This document shows positions 1 through 6,060 of a stretch of 6,732 nucleotides of DNA, one piece after another (the first letter of the stretch is position 1; every line of letters begins with the position of its first letter). This DNA comes from an uncultured Clostridia bacterium (GTDB lineage: Bacteria > Bacillota > Clostridia > Oscillospirales > CAG-272), in contig CAMOHW010000047.1 of assembly GCA_946615525.1 (NCBI GenBank), positions 1-6,732 on the forward strand, given 5' to 3'. The translations under genes were made by a program, and so were the position numbers. The notes under the pieces are model-generated. The model saw only the letters and a program-made list of their open reading frames with translations. It was not told the origin of the DNA and did not search any database.

Positions 1-127
1 CATGTTGGGCGAGATTTACGGCATTGACCCGGCATACGCCTCGCAAACGGTGGGAATGACCTCATTGTTTACGGTGGCAACGCTACCGCTGGTCTGCCTG
101 TTTGCCGAATGGATCATCCGCATTTGA
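1..127 (+). CDS. AEC-family (auxin efflux carrier-like) transporter, C-terminal end only
   Basis: Partial gene entering from the left edge; the frame starting at base 2 gives 41 residues before a TGA stop at 125-127. The visible tail reads YGIDPAYAS, then a hydrophobic stretch rich in T, L and V (TSLFTVATLPLVCLFAEW). A short soluble turn with YGxDxxxAS followed by a last membrane helix with a TLPL motif is the usual end of AEC-family permeases, which export or import organic acids and related anions across the cytoplasmic membrane. The family call rests on this short tail only; another permease ending in the same way cannot be excluded. The ATG at base 2 is an internal methionine, not a start. 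No intrinsic terminator is visible between this stop and spoVT, so read-through into spoVT is possible. Confidence 0.55.
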   Translation, partial: MLGEIYGIDPAYASQTVGMTSLFTVATLPLVCLFAEWIIRI

Positions 128-231
128 AACTATCCAAATAATGGAAAGCCGGCAAACAAAAAAAGTTGGATAAAATCACCCATTGCGTGAAAAAATAACC
201 TTGCTCATTCAAAAAGCAAGGAGAAACAACT
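128..231 (+). other. Leader region of spoVT with possible forespore promoter
   Basis: This gap of 104 bases between the transporter stop and spoVT has no clear sigma-A promoter. A weak sigma-G-like arrangement is visible: GGATA at 168-172, an 18-base spacer, then AAAAATA at 191-197, compared with the family pattern GHATR-N18-CATWHTA. In Bacillus, spoVT is transcribed by sigma-G, so a forespore promoter is expected, but this match is poor in its -10 half. The gap also has a 7-bp inverted repeat, TATCCAA at 131-137 and TTGGATA at 166-172, with a 28-base loop and no clear T-tract. Its function is unknown. Confidence 0.25.
199..223 (+). promoter_or_regulatory. spoVT ribosome binding site inside a hairpin
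   Basis: The Shine-Dalgarno AAGGAG lies at 218-223, 8 bases before the ATG. Bases CCTTGCT at 199-205 are perfectly complementary to AGCAAGG at 215-221, giving a 7-bp stem with a 9-base loop that buries most of the Shine-Dalgarno. If the transcript starts upstream of 199, translation would be dampened until the stem melts. If it starts near 204, as the weak sigma-G-like box would predict, the left arm is missing and the site is free. Confidence 0.5.
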
Positions 232-792
232 ATGAAAGCAACCGGAATTGTCCGTCGGATCGACGATCTCGGACGCGTGGTTATTCCAAAGGAAATTCGT
301 CGCACCATGCGCATCCGCGAAGGTGATCCACTTGAAATCTATACCGACCGGGAAGGGGAAGTCATTTTCAAAAAGTATTCCCCCATCGGTGAACTTTCGG
401 TTTTTGCCGCGCAGTATGCGGAAACACTGCACCGCGTAGGCGAAATGTCTATTGTCATTTGCGACCGCGATTCGGTCATTGCCTGTGCGGGCGTACCCAA
501 GCGCGATTATGTGGAAAAACAGATTTCGCAGGAACTGGAAGCCCTTTCCGAGGCGCGTTCCTTTTATGAATGGAAAGAGGAAATGAACCGCGTTCCCGTT
601 ACACGTGAGAATAGCAGTTGGCAGGTCAGCTGTGCCATGCCTATCATCAGCGGCGGGGATCTGGTCGGCTGTGTGGCGTCGGTTTTTGACCCATCGGCGC
701 AGAGCACATCACGCGATCGCACCCCTCGTGAAGTCGAGGCAAAACTGATTTTGACCGCCGCCGGATTCCTCGGGCGGCAGATGGAAGGATAA
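232..792 (+). CDS. spoVT: Stage V sporulation protein T, AbrB-type transcription regulator
   Basis: Full-length 186-residue protein; the B. subtilis protein is about 178. Residues 1-50 form the SpoVT-AbrB swapped-hairpin DNA-binding domain (MKATGIVRRIDDLGRVVIPK, then the RRTMRIREGDPLEIY stretch), close to the Bacillus form. Residues about 55-180 form the GAF-like domain typical of SpoVT (SIVICDRDSVIACAG, and the C-terminal TAAGFLGRQME). In Bacillus, SpoVT acts in the forespore and tunes sigma-G-dependent genes up or down; its GAF ligand is unknown. The start is fixed by AAGGAG 8 bases upstream and by domain homology beginning at Met1. It appears monocistronic, with a strong terminator just after the stop. 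Plain AbrB is excluded because the protein is about twice AbrB length and has the GAF part. This is the best evidence that the host makes spores. Confidence 0.97.
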   Translation: MKATGIVRRIDDLGRVVIPKEIRRTMRIREGDPLEIYTDREGEVIFKKYSPIGELSVFAAQYAETLHRVGEMSIVICDRDSVIACAGVPKRDYVEKQISQELEALSEARSFYEWKEEMNRVPVTRENSSWQVSCAMPIISGGDLVGCVASVFDPSAQSTSRDRTPREVEAKLILTAAGFLGRQMEG

Positions 793-793
793 G

Positions 794-832
794 AAAACAG
801 GCGCATCCCGATTTTCGGGGTGCGCCTGTTTT
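794..832. terminator. Bidirectional intrinsic terminator between spoVT and the GRE gene
   Basis: The left arm 794-811 pairs with 815-832 around a TTT loop: 18 pairs, of which one (806/820) is a G-T wobble. The core is GGCGCATCCCGA against TCGGGGTGCGCC. On the plus strand the arm runs into T829-T834; on the minus strand it ends in TTTTC. It sits 1 base after the spoVT stop and 4 bases from the end of the convergent GRE gene, so it serves both. Confidence 0.93.
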
Positions 833-836
833 TTGT

Positions 837-2810
837 TCAAACCGAATATTCCTGCCGTGCCATCACGTGGTTTTGGAAGTCGCGGTCCAGCTCCACAAAG
901 TAGGCCGACCAGCCCCAAATGCGAACCACCAGTTGTTGGTAGCGCTCGGGGTGCGCTTGCGCGTCCTTCATAGCGTCCAGGTTGACGGCGTTGAGCTGAA
1001 GTTGGTGACCGCCGCGCGCCACAAAGTGCTGGATGAGTTGCGCCACTTTGCGAATGCTATCCGGACGGTTGAAAATGCCGGCGGCAAATTCCAGCGTCAA
1101 GGGGCCGCCGTTGACGGTGCGGGAAAGGTCCTGCTTGGTAAAGGATTCAATATCCGAAAGCGGACCGGGGATCTCGGTAAACAGGTTGGGCGAATAGTTG
1201 GTGCCAAAGGGCTCGCCCGCGCGGCGGCCGTCGGCGGTGGCACCAAGGTCGCGTGCGTGCCAGAGGTAGAACATTGCCGTTCCGGTCCCGGCGCGCCAAA
1301 CGCCGCCGAGGTCGTTCTTTTTGCCTTCCAGAGCGTCGGCAAAAGCGTCCAGGATCATGCCGCCCATCTTGTCGGCACGGTCGTCGTTTTTGCCCATTTT
1401 GGGTGCCTCGTAACGGAGCAGGTGGAGCAGTTCGGGGTCGTTTGCGTAGTCGCAATCCAGCGCCGCAAACAGGCGGGCGGGGGTAACTGTTTTCTTATCA
1501 AAGACGTATTCTTTCACCGCCGCAAGCGCGTCCGCCGCCGAGGCAATGCCGCAACCGTGCAGACCGAAGTTGTTGTATTTTTTGGCGTCGCGCAAAAGGT
1601 CCATGAACGGAGAGGGCAGGAACCAAACGTTTTTGATGGTTGCCATCTGCCGCTCGCACTCGACCTTGATCGCCGTGCGGACAGCTTGGAGCAAGCCCTC
1701 AAAATCGCCGCCTGTGGGCAGGTAGGCACGCAAAACTTCATCCACCAGTTTGGGGAAGTTGACGGCGCCAATGTTTGCAATATCGTTTCCTACGCCGGGA
1801 ATGATGAACTCCCAGCAAGCGGCAACAACATAGTTTACCGCGTCGGCATAGTCATAGCCCAGGCGGGTAAGTCCCTCAATCACCACATCATCGTTGGAGT
1901 ATTGCGGGAAGCCGAGGCCGACTTTGGTCAGCTCGGTGCCCATATCGTAAAGCTCAATAGGGGTGTTTTTGTTGACGCGCAGATTGATCTTCGGATCGAT
2001 CAGTTTGAGGTTGCGAGAAGCCAGCAGACAGAGCTCGGAAAGCCCGTTAAAGCCCTCGCTTCCATCGGCAAGACGACCGCCAAGCACCATGCTCTGACCG
2101 TTGTCGCCCTGTTGAACGCCAACATAGAGGTCGCTATCCTTGTTGAAGGAAAGGAAGAAATCCTCCACCAGCTCCAGCGCGGTTTCCTTGGTGTAAACGC
2201 CGGCGCCCATATCCTTTTTGAAATAGGGATACATATATTGGTCAAAGCGGCCTACGGTGTTGTGGTAGTCGCCTTCAAGCCAAAGCGAGAAATGCAGGAT
2301 GCGGAAGAATTGGAGCGCCTCGCGGAAGTTGCGGGCACCGTAGCGCGGCACACGATCAAATACGGCAACAATGTCCTCGCGCCCCATGCGCTTTGCCTCT
2401 GCCTGATAGCGGTCGCAAAGCCCGATGATGGCGTCAATGACGCGCACCTGCGCCGGAGTTGCATTCTCGCGGCGGGCAAGAAGCCCCTGGGCAATGGTTT
2501 TTTCGTAGTCGGGGGAGAGGTTGGAAACATAGCCAAGCTCATGTACATAGTGGTCTTTGCGGATCTCTTTCCACTCGTCCTCGGTCAAAACGTCGGGCAG
2601 TTTGCGAAGGGTGCGGCGCAAAACGATTTTTTCAAGCGGATGAATGGCAGGGGTCTCCTTTTGGCAAGCCATTTCAAAACGGCGCACCATGCGCTCTTCG
2701 GGGGAGAGGCCCTCGGCGGCATATTTTGCGGCAAGGTCCTCTTTCCAGTCACTCCGCAATCCGCGATGAACGCGGTCGATCACATAATATTGATACAGTT
2801 CGTTGTTCAT
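837..2810 (-). CDS. Glycyl radical enzyme (pyruvate formate-lyase family), substrate unknown
   Basis: A 657-residue cytoplasmic oxygen-sensitive enzyme of the PFL/diol dehydratase superfamily, shorter than the roughly 760-850 residues of most characterised members. Landmarks in order: HxxxxxxxSPDYEK near residues 90-104; GRFDQYMYPY at 187-196; active-site loop AACWEF with thiyl cysteine Cys332 and Glu334 (the CxE pattern of eliminating GREs, not the Cys-Cys pair of PFL); NFGLHGCGIASAADALAAVK at about 414-433; glycyl radical loop RIWGWSAYF with Gly633, the expected glycine three residues after Arg630. The usual loop is RVxGY, so W632 and W634 are unusual. The CxE motif suggests a dehydratase or other C-X bond-cleaving eliminase on a small polyol-like or similar substrate, but the substrate cannot be read from sequence. 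Start: ATG at 2810 with AAAGGA at 2819-2824, 8 bases upstream. It needs a radical SAM activase, which is not in the window. Likely controlled by the adjacent LacI regulator. Confidence 0.9.
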   Translation of the reverse strand: MNNELYQYYVIDRVHRGLRSDWKEDLAAKYAAEGLSPEERMVRRFEMACQKETPAIHPLEKIVLRRTLRKLPDVLTEDEWKEIRKDHYVHELGYVSNLSPDYEKTIAQGLLARRENATPAQVRVIDAIIGLCDRYQAEAKRMGREDIVAVFDRVPRYGARNFREALQFFRILHFSLWLEGDYHNTVGRFDQYMYPYFKKDMGAGVYTKETALELVEDFFLSFNKDSDLYVGVQQGDNGQSMVLGGRLADGSEGFNGLSELCLLASRNLKLIDPKINLRVNKNTPIELYDMGTELTKVGLGFPQYSNDDVVIEGLTRLGYDYADAVNYVVAACWEFIIPGVGNDIANIGAVNFPKLVDEVLRAYLPTGGDFEGLLQAVRTAIKVECERQMATIKNVWFLPSPFMDLLRDAKKYNNFGLHGCGIASAADALAAVKEYVFDKKTVTPARLFAALDCDYANDPELLHLLRYEAPKMGKNDDRADKMGGMILDAFADALEGKKNDLGGVWRAGTGTAMFYLWHARDLGATADGRRAGEPFGTNYSPNLFTEIPGPLSDIESFTKQDLSRTVNGGPLTLEFAAGIFNRPDSIRKVAQLIQHFVARGGHQLQLNAVNLDAMKDAQAHPERYQQLVVRIWGWSAYFVELDRDFQNHVMARQEYSV

Positions 2811-2829
2811 GTCGGTCTTCCTTTCAGTC

Positions 2830-2851
2830 GTTACATTATCGTTAATGTAAC
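2830..2851. promoter_or_regulatory. Palindromic operator candidate for the LacI-family regulator
   Basis: Arms GTTACATTA (2830-2838) and TAATGTAAC (2843-2851) are exact reverse complements; the central four bases are TCGT, so the 22-bp element is symmetric except for one pair and is centred on a CG step. LacI-family operators are typically even palindromes with a central CG. It lies just downstream of the predicted transcription start of the GRE gene (about 2856, minus strand) and 5 bases upstream of its Shine-Dalgarno, where a bound repressor would block initiation or early elongation. Confidence 0.75.
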
Positions 2852-2862
2852 CTTACAGTATC

Positions 2863-2891
2863 ATCATAGCACATTTGCGCGGATTTGTCAA
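2863..2891 (-). promoter_or_regulatory. Sigma-A promoter of the GRE gene
   Basis: Read on the minus strand: -35 TTGACA (2886-2891), 17-base spacer, -10 TATGAT (2863-2868). The -35 is perfect and the -10 has one mismatch to TATAAT. The predicted start is near 2856, giving a leader of about 45 bases that contains the palindrome and the Shine-Dalgarno. A promoter this strong would be expected to be kept off by a repressor. Confidence 0.85.
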
Positions 2892-2903
2892 TAGGGAAAC
2901 GCA

Positions 2904-2938
2904 AAAAAATTCGGCTTGCCGTTTTGCGGCAAGCCGAA
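2904..2938 (-). terminator. Intrinsic terminator of the lacI-family gene
   Basis: A perfect 12-bp stem, TTCGGCTTGCCG (2910-2921) with CGGCAAGCCGAA (2927-2938), and a 5-base loop. On the minus strand it is followed by a run of T from the A-tract at 2903-2909. It begins 4 bases beyond the LacI stop codon and ends before the GRE -35 box, so the two genes are separate transcription units. Confidence 0.92.
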
Positions 2939-2942
2939 AGGA

Positions 2943-3950
2943 TTATTTTTTGAGGGTGGAAGTGGTTTTTCCCATCTCCAACTTTGTCGGTAAAATCAAA
3001 TGTTGTTTTTCGGCGGGCGCGGTGCCGCGGATGCGGTCGTAGAGCAGTTCGGACGCCGAGCGCGCAATGTGCTTTTTTGCAACGCTGACCGATGTCAGCT
3101 CCAAAGGCAGGGGATAGTCCGAAGAAATGTGATCAAACCCGACAACCGAAAGCGATTCGGGTACGCGGCGCCCGAGTTCATCCGCCTCGCGGATGATTGA
3201 ATAGGCAAGCATATCGTTGAAGGCGAGTATGGCGCTCACATCCGGATTTTGAAGCAGGAAGGCGCGAATGGCGTCGCGGTTTTCCTCCTCGGTCAAAATT
3301 AAGGGAAGGATGATTTTTTGATCGGCAAGTCCGGCATTGGCAAGCGCGCGGCAGTAGCCGGCAAAACGCTCGCGGTCAGAGGAAATATGCTCGTTGACGC
3401 GCACAAAGGCGATTTTGCGGTGCCCGAGAGAGAGCAAATGCTCGGTTGCCATATAGGCACCTTCGGTGTCGTCGCAAACGGCGTAGTCGGTGTCAATTTC
3501 TTCAAACCGGCGCCCGACCAGAACAAACGGGATCTTGGATTTTTCCAACAGCCGGATGCTCTCGGTCTGCGTTTGAGTGGGGCAGAGAAGCACACCGTCC
3601 ACATTTTGACCAATGGAAAGGCGCACGGCGTTGATCTCGGCATCGCCGTTCTCGGCCGTATTCATAAAGAAGGGCGTCATACCAATGGCACTGAAAAAGC
3701 GCTCGATCTCGCGGAACATGATGGTAAAATGGGGGTTGCCGATGTCGGGCAGGATCACCGAAACAATGCGGCTCTTGCCGGATTTCATGCTTCCGGCTTG
3801 CAGGTTGGGGATGTAATCCAACTGGTCCGCCACTTCGCGAATGCGGCGCTTGGTTTCCTCGGCAATGTCCGGCGCATCGCGCAGAGCGTGCGACACCGTG
3901 TTCACCGAAAAGCCGGTCGCCTCGGCAATGTCTTTCAGGCGCGTTTTCAT
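2943..3950 (-). CDS. LacI-family transcriptional regulator
   Basis: 335 residues, the usual LacI/PurR family length. Residues 4-23 form the helix-turn-helix (LKDIAEATGFSVNTVSHAL); about 46-60 the hinge (YIPN, then QAGSMKSGKS); 62-330 the periplasmic-binding-protein-like effector domain (RIVSVILPDIGNPHF, DGVLLCPTQ, SLGHRKIAFV, the AILAFNDMLA stretch, SVVGFDHISSDYP). It is a cytoplasmic DNA-binding repressor or activator whose effector is probably a sugar or similar metabolite. The start at 3950 is chosen because the family begins MKTRLKDIA and because AGGAGG sits 8 bases upstream; the open frame continues to 4061 but that part is the gene's own promoter. Its closest target is likely the GRE gene immediately downstream. 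Hinge oddity: Gly53 and Met55 occupy the positions usually held by Arg and the minor-groove-inserting Leu. Confidence 0.93.
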   Translation of the reverse strand: MKTRLKDIAEATGFSVNTVSHALRDAPDIAEETKRRIREVADQLDYIPNLQAGSMKSGKSRIVSVILPDIGNPHFTIMFREIERFFSAIGMTPFFMNTAENGDAEINAVRLSIGQNVDGVLLCPTQTQTESIRLLEKSKIPFVLVGRRFEEIDTDYAVCDDTEGAYMATEHLLSLGHRKIAFVRVNEHISSDRERFAGYCRALANAGLADQKIILPLILTEEENRDAIRAFLLQNPDVSAILAFNDMLAYSIIREADELGRRVPESLSVVGFDHISSDYPLPLELTSVSVAKKHIARSASELLYDRIRGTAPAEKQHLILPTKLEMGKTTSTLKK

Positions 3951-3957
3951 TGGCAAG

Positions 3958-3966
3958 CCCTCCTTT
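3958..3966 (-). promoter_or_regulatory. Strong Shine-Dalgarno fixing the lacI-family start
   Basis: On the minus strand the bases read AAAGGAGGG, with AGGAGG at 3959-3964, 8 bases before the ATG at 3950. It supports this ATG over the upstream in-frame ATG at 4061. Confidence 0.85.
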
Positions 3967-3984
3967 CCGTTGGAATCTGATCCT

Positions 3985-4013
3985 ATTGTAGCATAAGAGC
4001 AGGGGATTGTCAA
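3985..4013 (-). promoter_or_regulatory. Sigma-A promoter of the lacI-family gene
   Basis: Minus strand: -35 TTGACA (4008-4013), 17-base spacer, -10 TACAAT (3985-3990). It lies inside the 5' extension of the open frame, which rules out the longer start. No copy of the 2830-2851 palindrome is visible here, so there is no sequence sign of self-repression. Confidence 0.82.
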
Positions 4014-4028
4014 TGCCTTTTTCGGCAG

Positions 4029-4057
4029 AAAAAAGCGAGCCGCTTTTAGCGGCTCGC
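4029..4057 (-). terminator. Intrinsic terminator of the SHOCT-protein gene
   Basis: Stem GCGAGCCGC (4035-4043) with GCGGCTCGC (4049-4057), extendable by one T-A pair, and a 3-5 base loop. On the minus strand it is followed directly by a six-T run (A-tract 4029-4034). It lies about 48 bases past the stop at 4105 and ends before the lacI -35, separating the protease-SHOCT unit from lacI. Confidence 0.88.
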
Positions 4058-4104
4058 CCATTTTTCAAACCGATATTTCGGCTTACGGTTTGCTGTATTT
4101 TATT

Positions 4105-4590
4105 TCAAACATCCAGAATCTGTTTCTTTTTTGTGTCGTATTCTTCCTCTGTGATAGCGCCTGCATCCAGTAATTTTTTATATTTTTCAATCTTTTCGAT
4201 CATGTAATCTTCCGATCCAACAGGTTCGTTCGGCGTATCGATAGGAGCGGCAACTTCTGCTTCCGCAGGAACCTCTTTGGCTTTTTTCTTCAGTTCCAGA
4301 TCGCGCAGCGAAAGTGCAAGCATATATACTCCTGCCAAGATAACAATGATGCCGGCAAACATACCAATTGTATTCAGATGATCGCTCACGTCACCACCCA
4401 ACTTTGCAATATTATTGGCGGTGTCGGCTGCGGCATTCTGAATTCCCGTATATGCATCTCCACCATAGGTAATGGAACGTGTATAACCGTAATAAGATGA
4501 TGAACCTACACCAACGATAAGCGATACGATTCCAACAACAATGATCAGGATGGATGCAATCATTCTGATAATAGACGATGTCTTTTTCAT
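4105..4590 (-). CDS. Two-TM membrane protein with C-terminal SHOCT segment
   Basis: 161 residues of unknown specific function. Residues about 7-28 (IIRMIASILIIVVGIVSLIV) and about 75-95 (IGMFAGIIVILAGVYMLAL) are membrane helices joined by a roughly 45-residue loop rich in G, Y, S and N, probably extracytoplasmic. A charged KKKAKE stretch follows helix 2, then an E/A/P-rich linker (106-127). Residues about 132-160 match the SHOCT pattern (IEKYKKLLDAGAITEEEYDT, then KKKQIL), a short two-helix C-terminal module found on many bacterial proteins and thought to help oligomerisation or interaction. The start at 4590 has AAAGGA at 4601-4606, 10 bases upstream. It is the gene after the protease on the same strand, 99 bp away, with no convincing promoter of its own seen, so cotranscription is likely. 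Confidence 0.82.
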   Translation of the reverse strand: MKKTSSIIRMIASILIIVVGIVSLIVGVGSSSYYGYTRSITYGGDAYTGIQNAAADTANNIAKLGGDVSDHLNTIGMFAGIIVILAGVYMLALSLRDLELKKKAKEVPAEAEVAAPIDTPNEPVGSEDYMIEKIEKYKKLLDAGAITEEEYDTKKKQILDV

Positions 4591-4635
4591 TTTTTATATA
4601 TCCTTTCTTTTTATTTATTTGAAAAGCGGTTTATA

Positions 4636-4672
4636 ATTAGAATTGTGCATGCCGAAAAATGCATTTTCTAAT
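4636..4672. other. Imperfect hairpin between protease and SHOCT genes
   Basis: ATTAGAA (4636-4642) pairs with TTCTAAT (4666-4672), and TGCAT (4646-4650) with ATGCA (4659-4663), separated by a small 3x2 internal loop and closed by an 8-base loop. Neither strand has a following T-run, so it is not a standard terminator. It could be an mRNA-stabilising or processing hairpin in a bicistronic message, or a protein-binding palindrome upstream of the SHOCT gene. Confidence 0.45.
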
Positions 4673-4689
4673 GATTTTGAAGGTTGATT

Positions 4690-6054
4690 TTATTTTACGT
4701 AGAAGAAGAGATCATAATATGCTACGGTATTTCGATATTGATAAGATGTATTATAAAACGTCTTGTAATAAACTGTCATTGTGTAGGAAGTATTGTTTGT
4801 ATAGAACAATAGATTTACGGTGAGATCGGAAAGTGTTGTTTTTGTTCCGGCAGCAATCACATCGTCGCTGGAGTTCCAAAGCCCGCACATAATGCCGTCG
4901 CAGTCAATTTTATATTCCGGGGCCATCACAACAGTTAAACGTTCACCTGGCTTGATGGTGATTTTATAAACGTCCAGGTCGGTGGATTTGTTTACGCTGC
5001 CGGAAACGGTTGTGCCGTTGACATAAATGGACTGGGCTGTCGAAACGGTGCCGTTGGATTCTCTTTCCGCTATGGTATAATCTCCGATCCACATTTCATA
5101 ATACGGTCCCTCTTTATCATAAAATTGGGACATGGTAAAAGGCCCGTCTTTCGGTAGATTGTCAATTTCGGAAACCGAGATCGCAAAGTTCAAATTTTGT
5201 CCTGCCGGATTGGTCGAGGTGTTGATCCCGATGACTTGTCCAAATGCATTAAACAGCGGACCGCCGGAGTTGCCGTGAGAGATTGCCGCATTGTGTTGAA
5301 TATACTTGACATCATCAAAAACACGCTCCGGAGAGGCGATCGTTCCGGACGAGAAGGAAAGCGTATATCCTTCGGAACTACCCAGCGCATAGACGGTTGC
5401 TCCGCCGGATTGAGGATCCGTGCAGGTTTCCAAAGCCGGTAGATTTTGCGCAGACACTTTTATGATCGCCAGGTCGATTGCTTCGCTATATGCAACAACG
5501 CTGTCAACGGTGTATGTAGTATTGCCCAGTTTTACTTCGATAGAATACGCATCGTCAATCACATGGAAATTGGTGATGATTTGACCGTTGGAAGAAATGA
5601 CAAACCCGGTTCCAAGCGCAAGCCCGTTGTTCTTTTTATCGTAAGTTGTAATTTCTACAGTGCTTTTTTCTCCAAGAGTATAAATTTCCTCGGAAGAAAG
5701 CGGAGTTAATTCATACGATTCCTGATATGTTTCCCCACAGACTGAGCAGGTGTATTTTTTGGTTCCCGCTTGATTTGCAGAGGCTTTTACCAGAACTTGA
5801 GAATCCCATTGATGCTTCCCGGTTGCAGGGATCTCAAGATCCGATATCTTGCATTCTTTCCTATCCTCGTCAAGTATTTTATAGCATTGCTCACATTCAT
5901 AGTGTCCCATCACGCCGCTTTCTCCACAGGTGGCAAGGATTGTTGGGATCCATGAAACGTAGGTATGCTCACAGGATCTATCGCAAGCAGAAAACAGAAA
6001 AGTATTTCCCAAAAGCATACAAACGACTAACAAACAGACCCATATTTTTTTCAT
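4690..6054 (-). CDS. HtrA-like lipoprotein serine protease with Cys-rich N-terminal and PPC-like C-terminal domains
   Basis: 454 residues, exported. Residues 1-24 are a lipoprotein-type signal (MKK, hydrophobic core, FSAC with Cys24; position -3 is Phe rather than the usual Leu). Residues 28-118 are cysteine-rich with CxxC pairs at 54/57 and 103/106, further cysteines at 28 and 43 and an ATGKHQW element, the zinc-ribbon-like repeat common on Firmicute surface proteins. Residues about 125-300 are a trypsin-like HtrA/DegP-type domain: His164 in TNFHVI, Asp194 in AIDLAII, Ser263 in GNSGGP, then VIGIN and LNFAIS. The 30-residue His-Asp spacing fits DegS-like proteases. No PDZ domain follows; residues about 325-454 resemble a PPC-type beta-sandwich (SGSVNKSTDLDVYKITIKPG). 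The likely role is proteolysis or quality control outside the membrane; the substrate is unknown. The start at 6054 is chosen for the signal peptide and AAAAGGAG 6 bases upstream. Confidence 0.88.
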   Translation of the reverse strand: MKKIWVCLLVVCMLLGNTFLFSACDRSCEHTYVSWIPTILATCGESGVMGHYECEQCYKILDEDRKECKISDLEIPATGKHQWDSQVLVKASANQAGTKKYTCSVCGETYQESYELTPLSSEEIYTLGEKSTVEITTYDKKNNGLALGTGFVISSNGQIITNFHVIDDAYSIEVKLGNTTYTVDSVVAYSEAIDLAIIKVSAQNLPALETCTDPQSGGATVYALGSSEGYTLSFSSGTIASPERVFDDVKYIQHNAAISHGNSGGPLFNAFGQVIGINTSTNPAGQNLNFAISVSEIDNLPKDGPFTMSQFYDKEGPYYEMWIGDYTIAERESNGTVSTAQSIYVNGTTVSGSVNKSTDLDVYKITIKPGERLTVVMAPEYKIDCDGIMCGLWNSSDDVIAAGTKTTLSDLTVNLLFYTNNTSYTMTVYYKTFYNTSYQYRNTVAYYDLFFYVK

Positions 6055-6060
6055 TTTTCT

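Noticed and set aside
131..172. TATCCAA/TTGGATA as a transporter terminator
   Set aside because: Short A+T-rich arms, 28-base loop and no following T-run; too weak to call.
837..2810. True pyruvate formate-lyase
   Set aside because: PFL has two adjacent active-site cysteines; here Ala331-Cys332-Trp-Glu is present, and the length is about 100 residues shorter.
2830..2851. Catabolite-responsive element (CcpA site)
   Set aside because: The palindrome does not match the cre pattern TGWAANCGNTNWCA; it shares only the central CG typical of the wider LacI family.
867..2894. A 675-codon open frame on the plus strand across the GRE gene
   Set aside because: It lies entirely antisense to a clearly homologous enzyme, has no Shine-Dalgarno or recognisable domain, and reads as composition-driven V/A/G/H-rich translation. 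High G+C codon use on the minus strand explains the lack of stops.
3318..3980. A 220-codon plus-strand frame opposite lacI
   Set aside because: Antisense shadow of a complete LacI-family gene, with no domain match and no start signal.
4066..4092. CAAACCG/CGGTTTG inverted repeat just after the SHOCT stop
   Set aside because: 7-bp arms with a 13-base loop and no T-tract in the direction of the gene; the stronger terminator at 4029-4057 explains termination.
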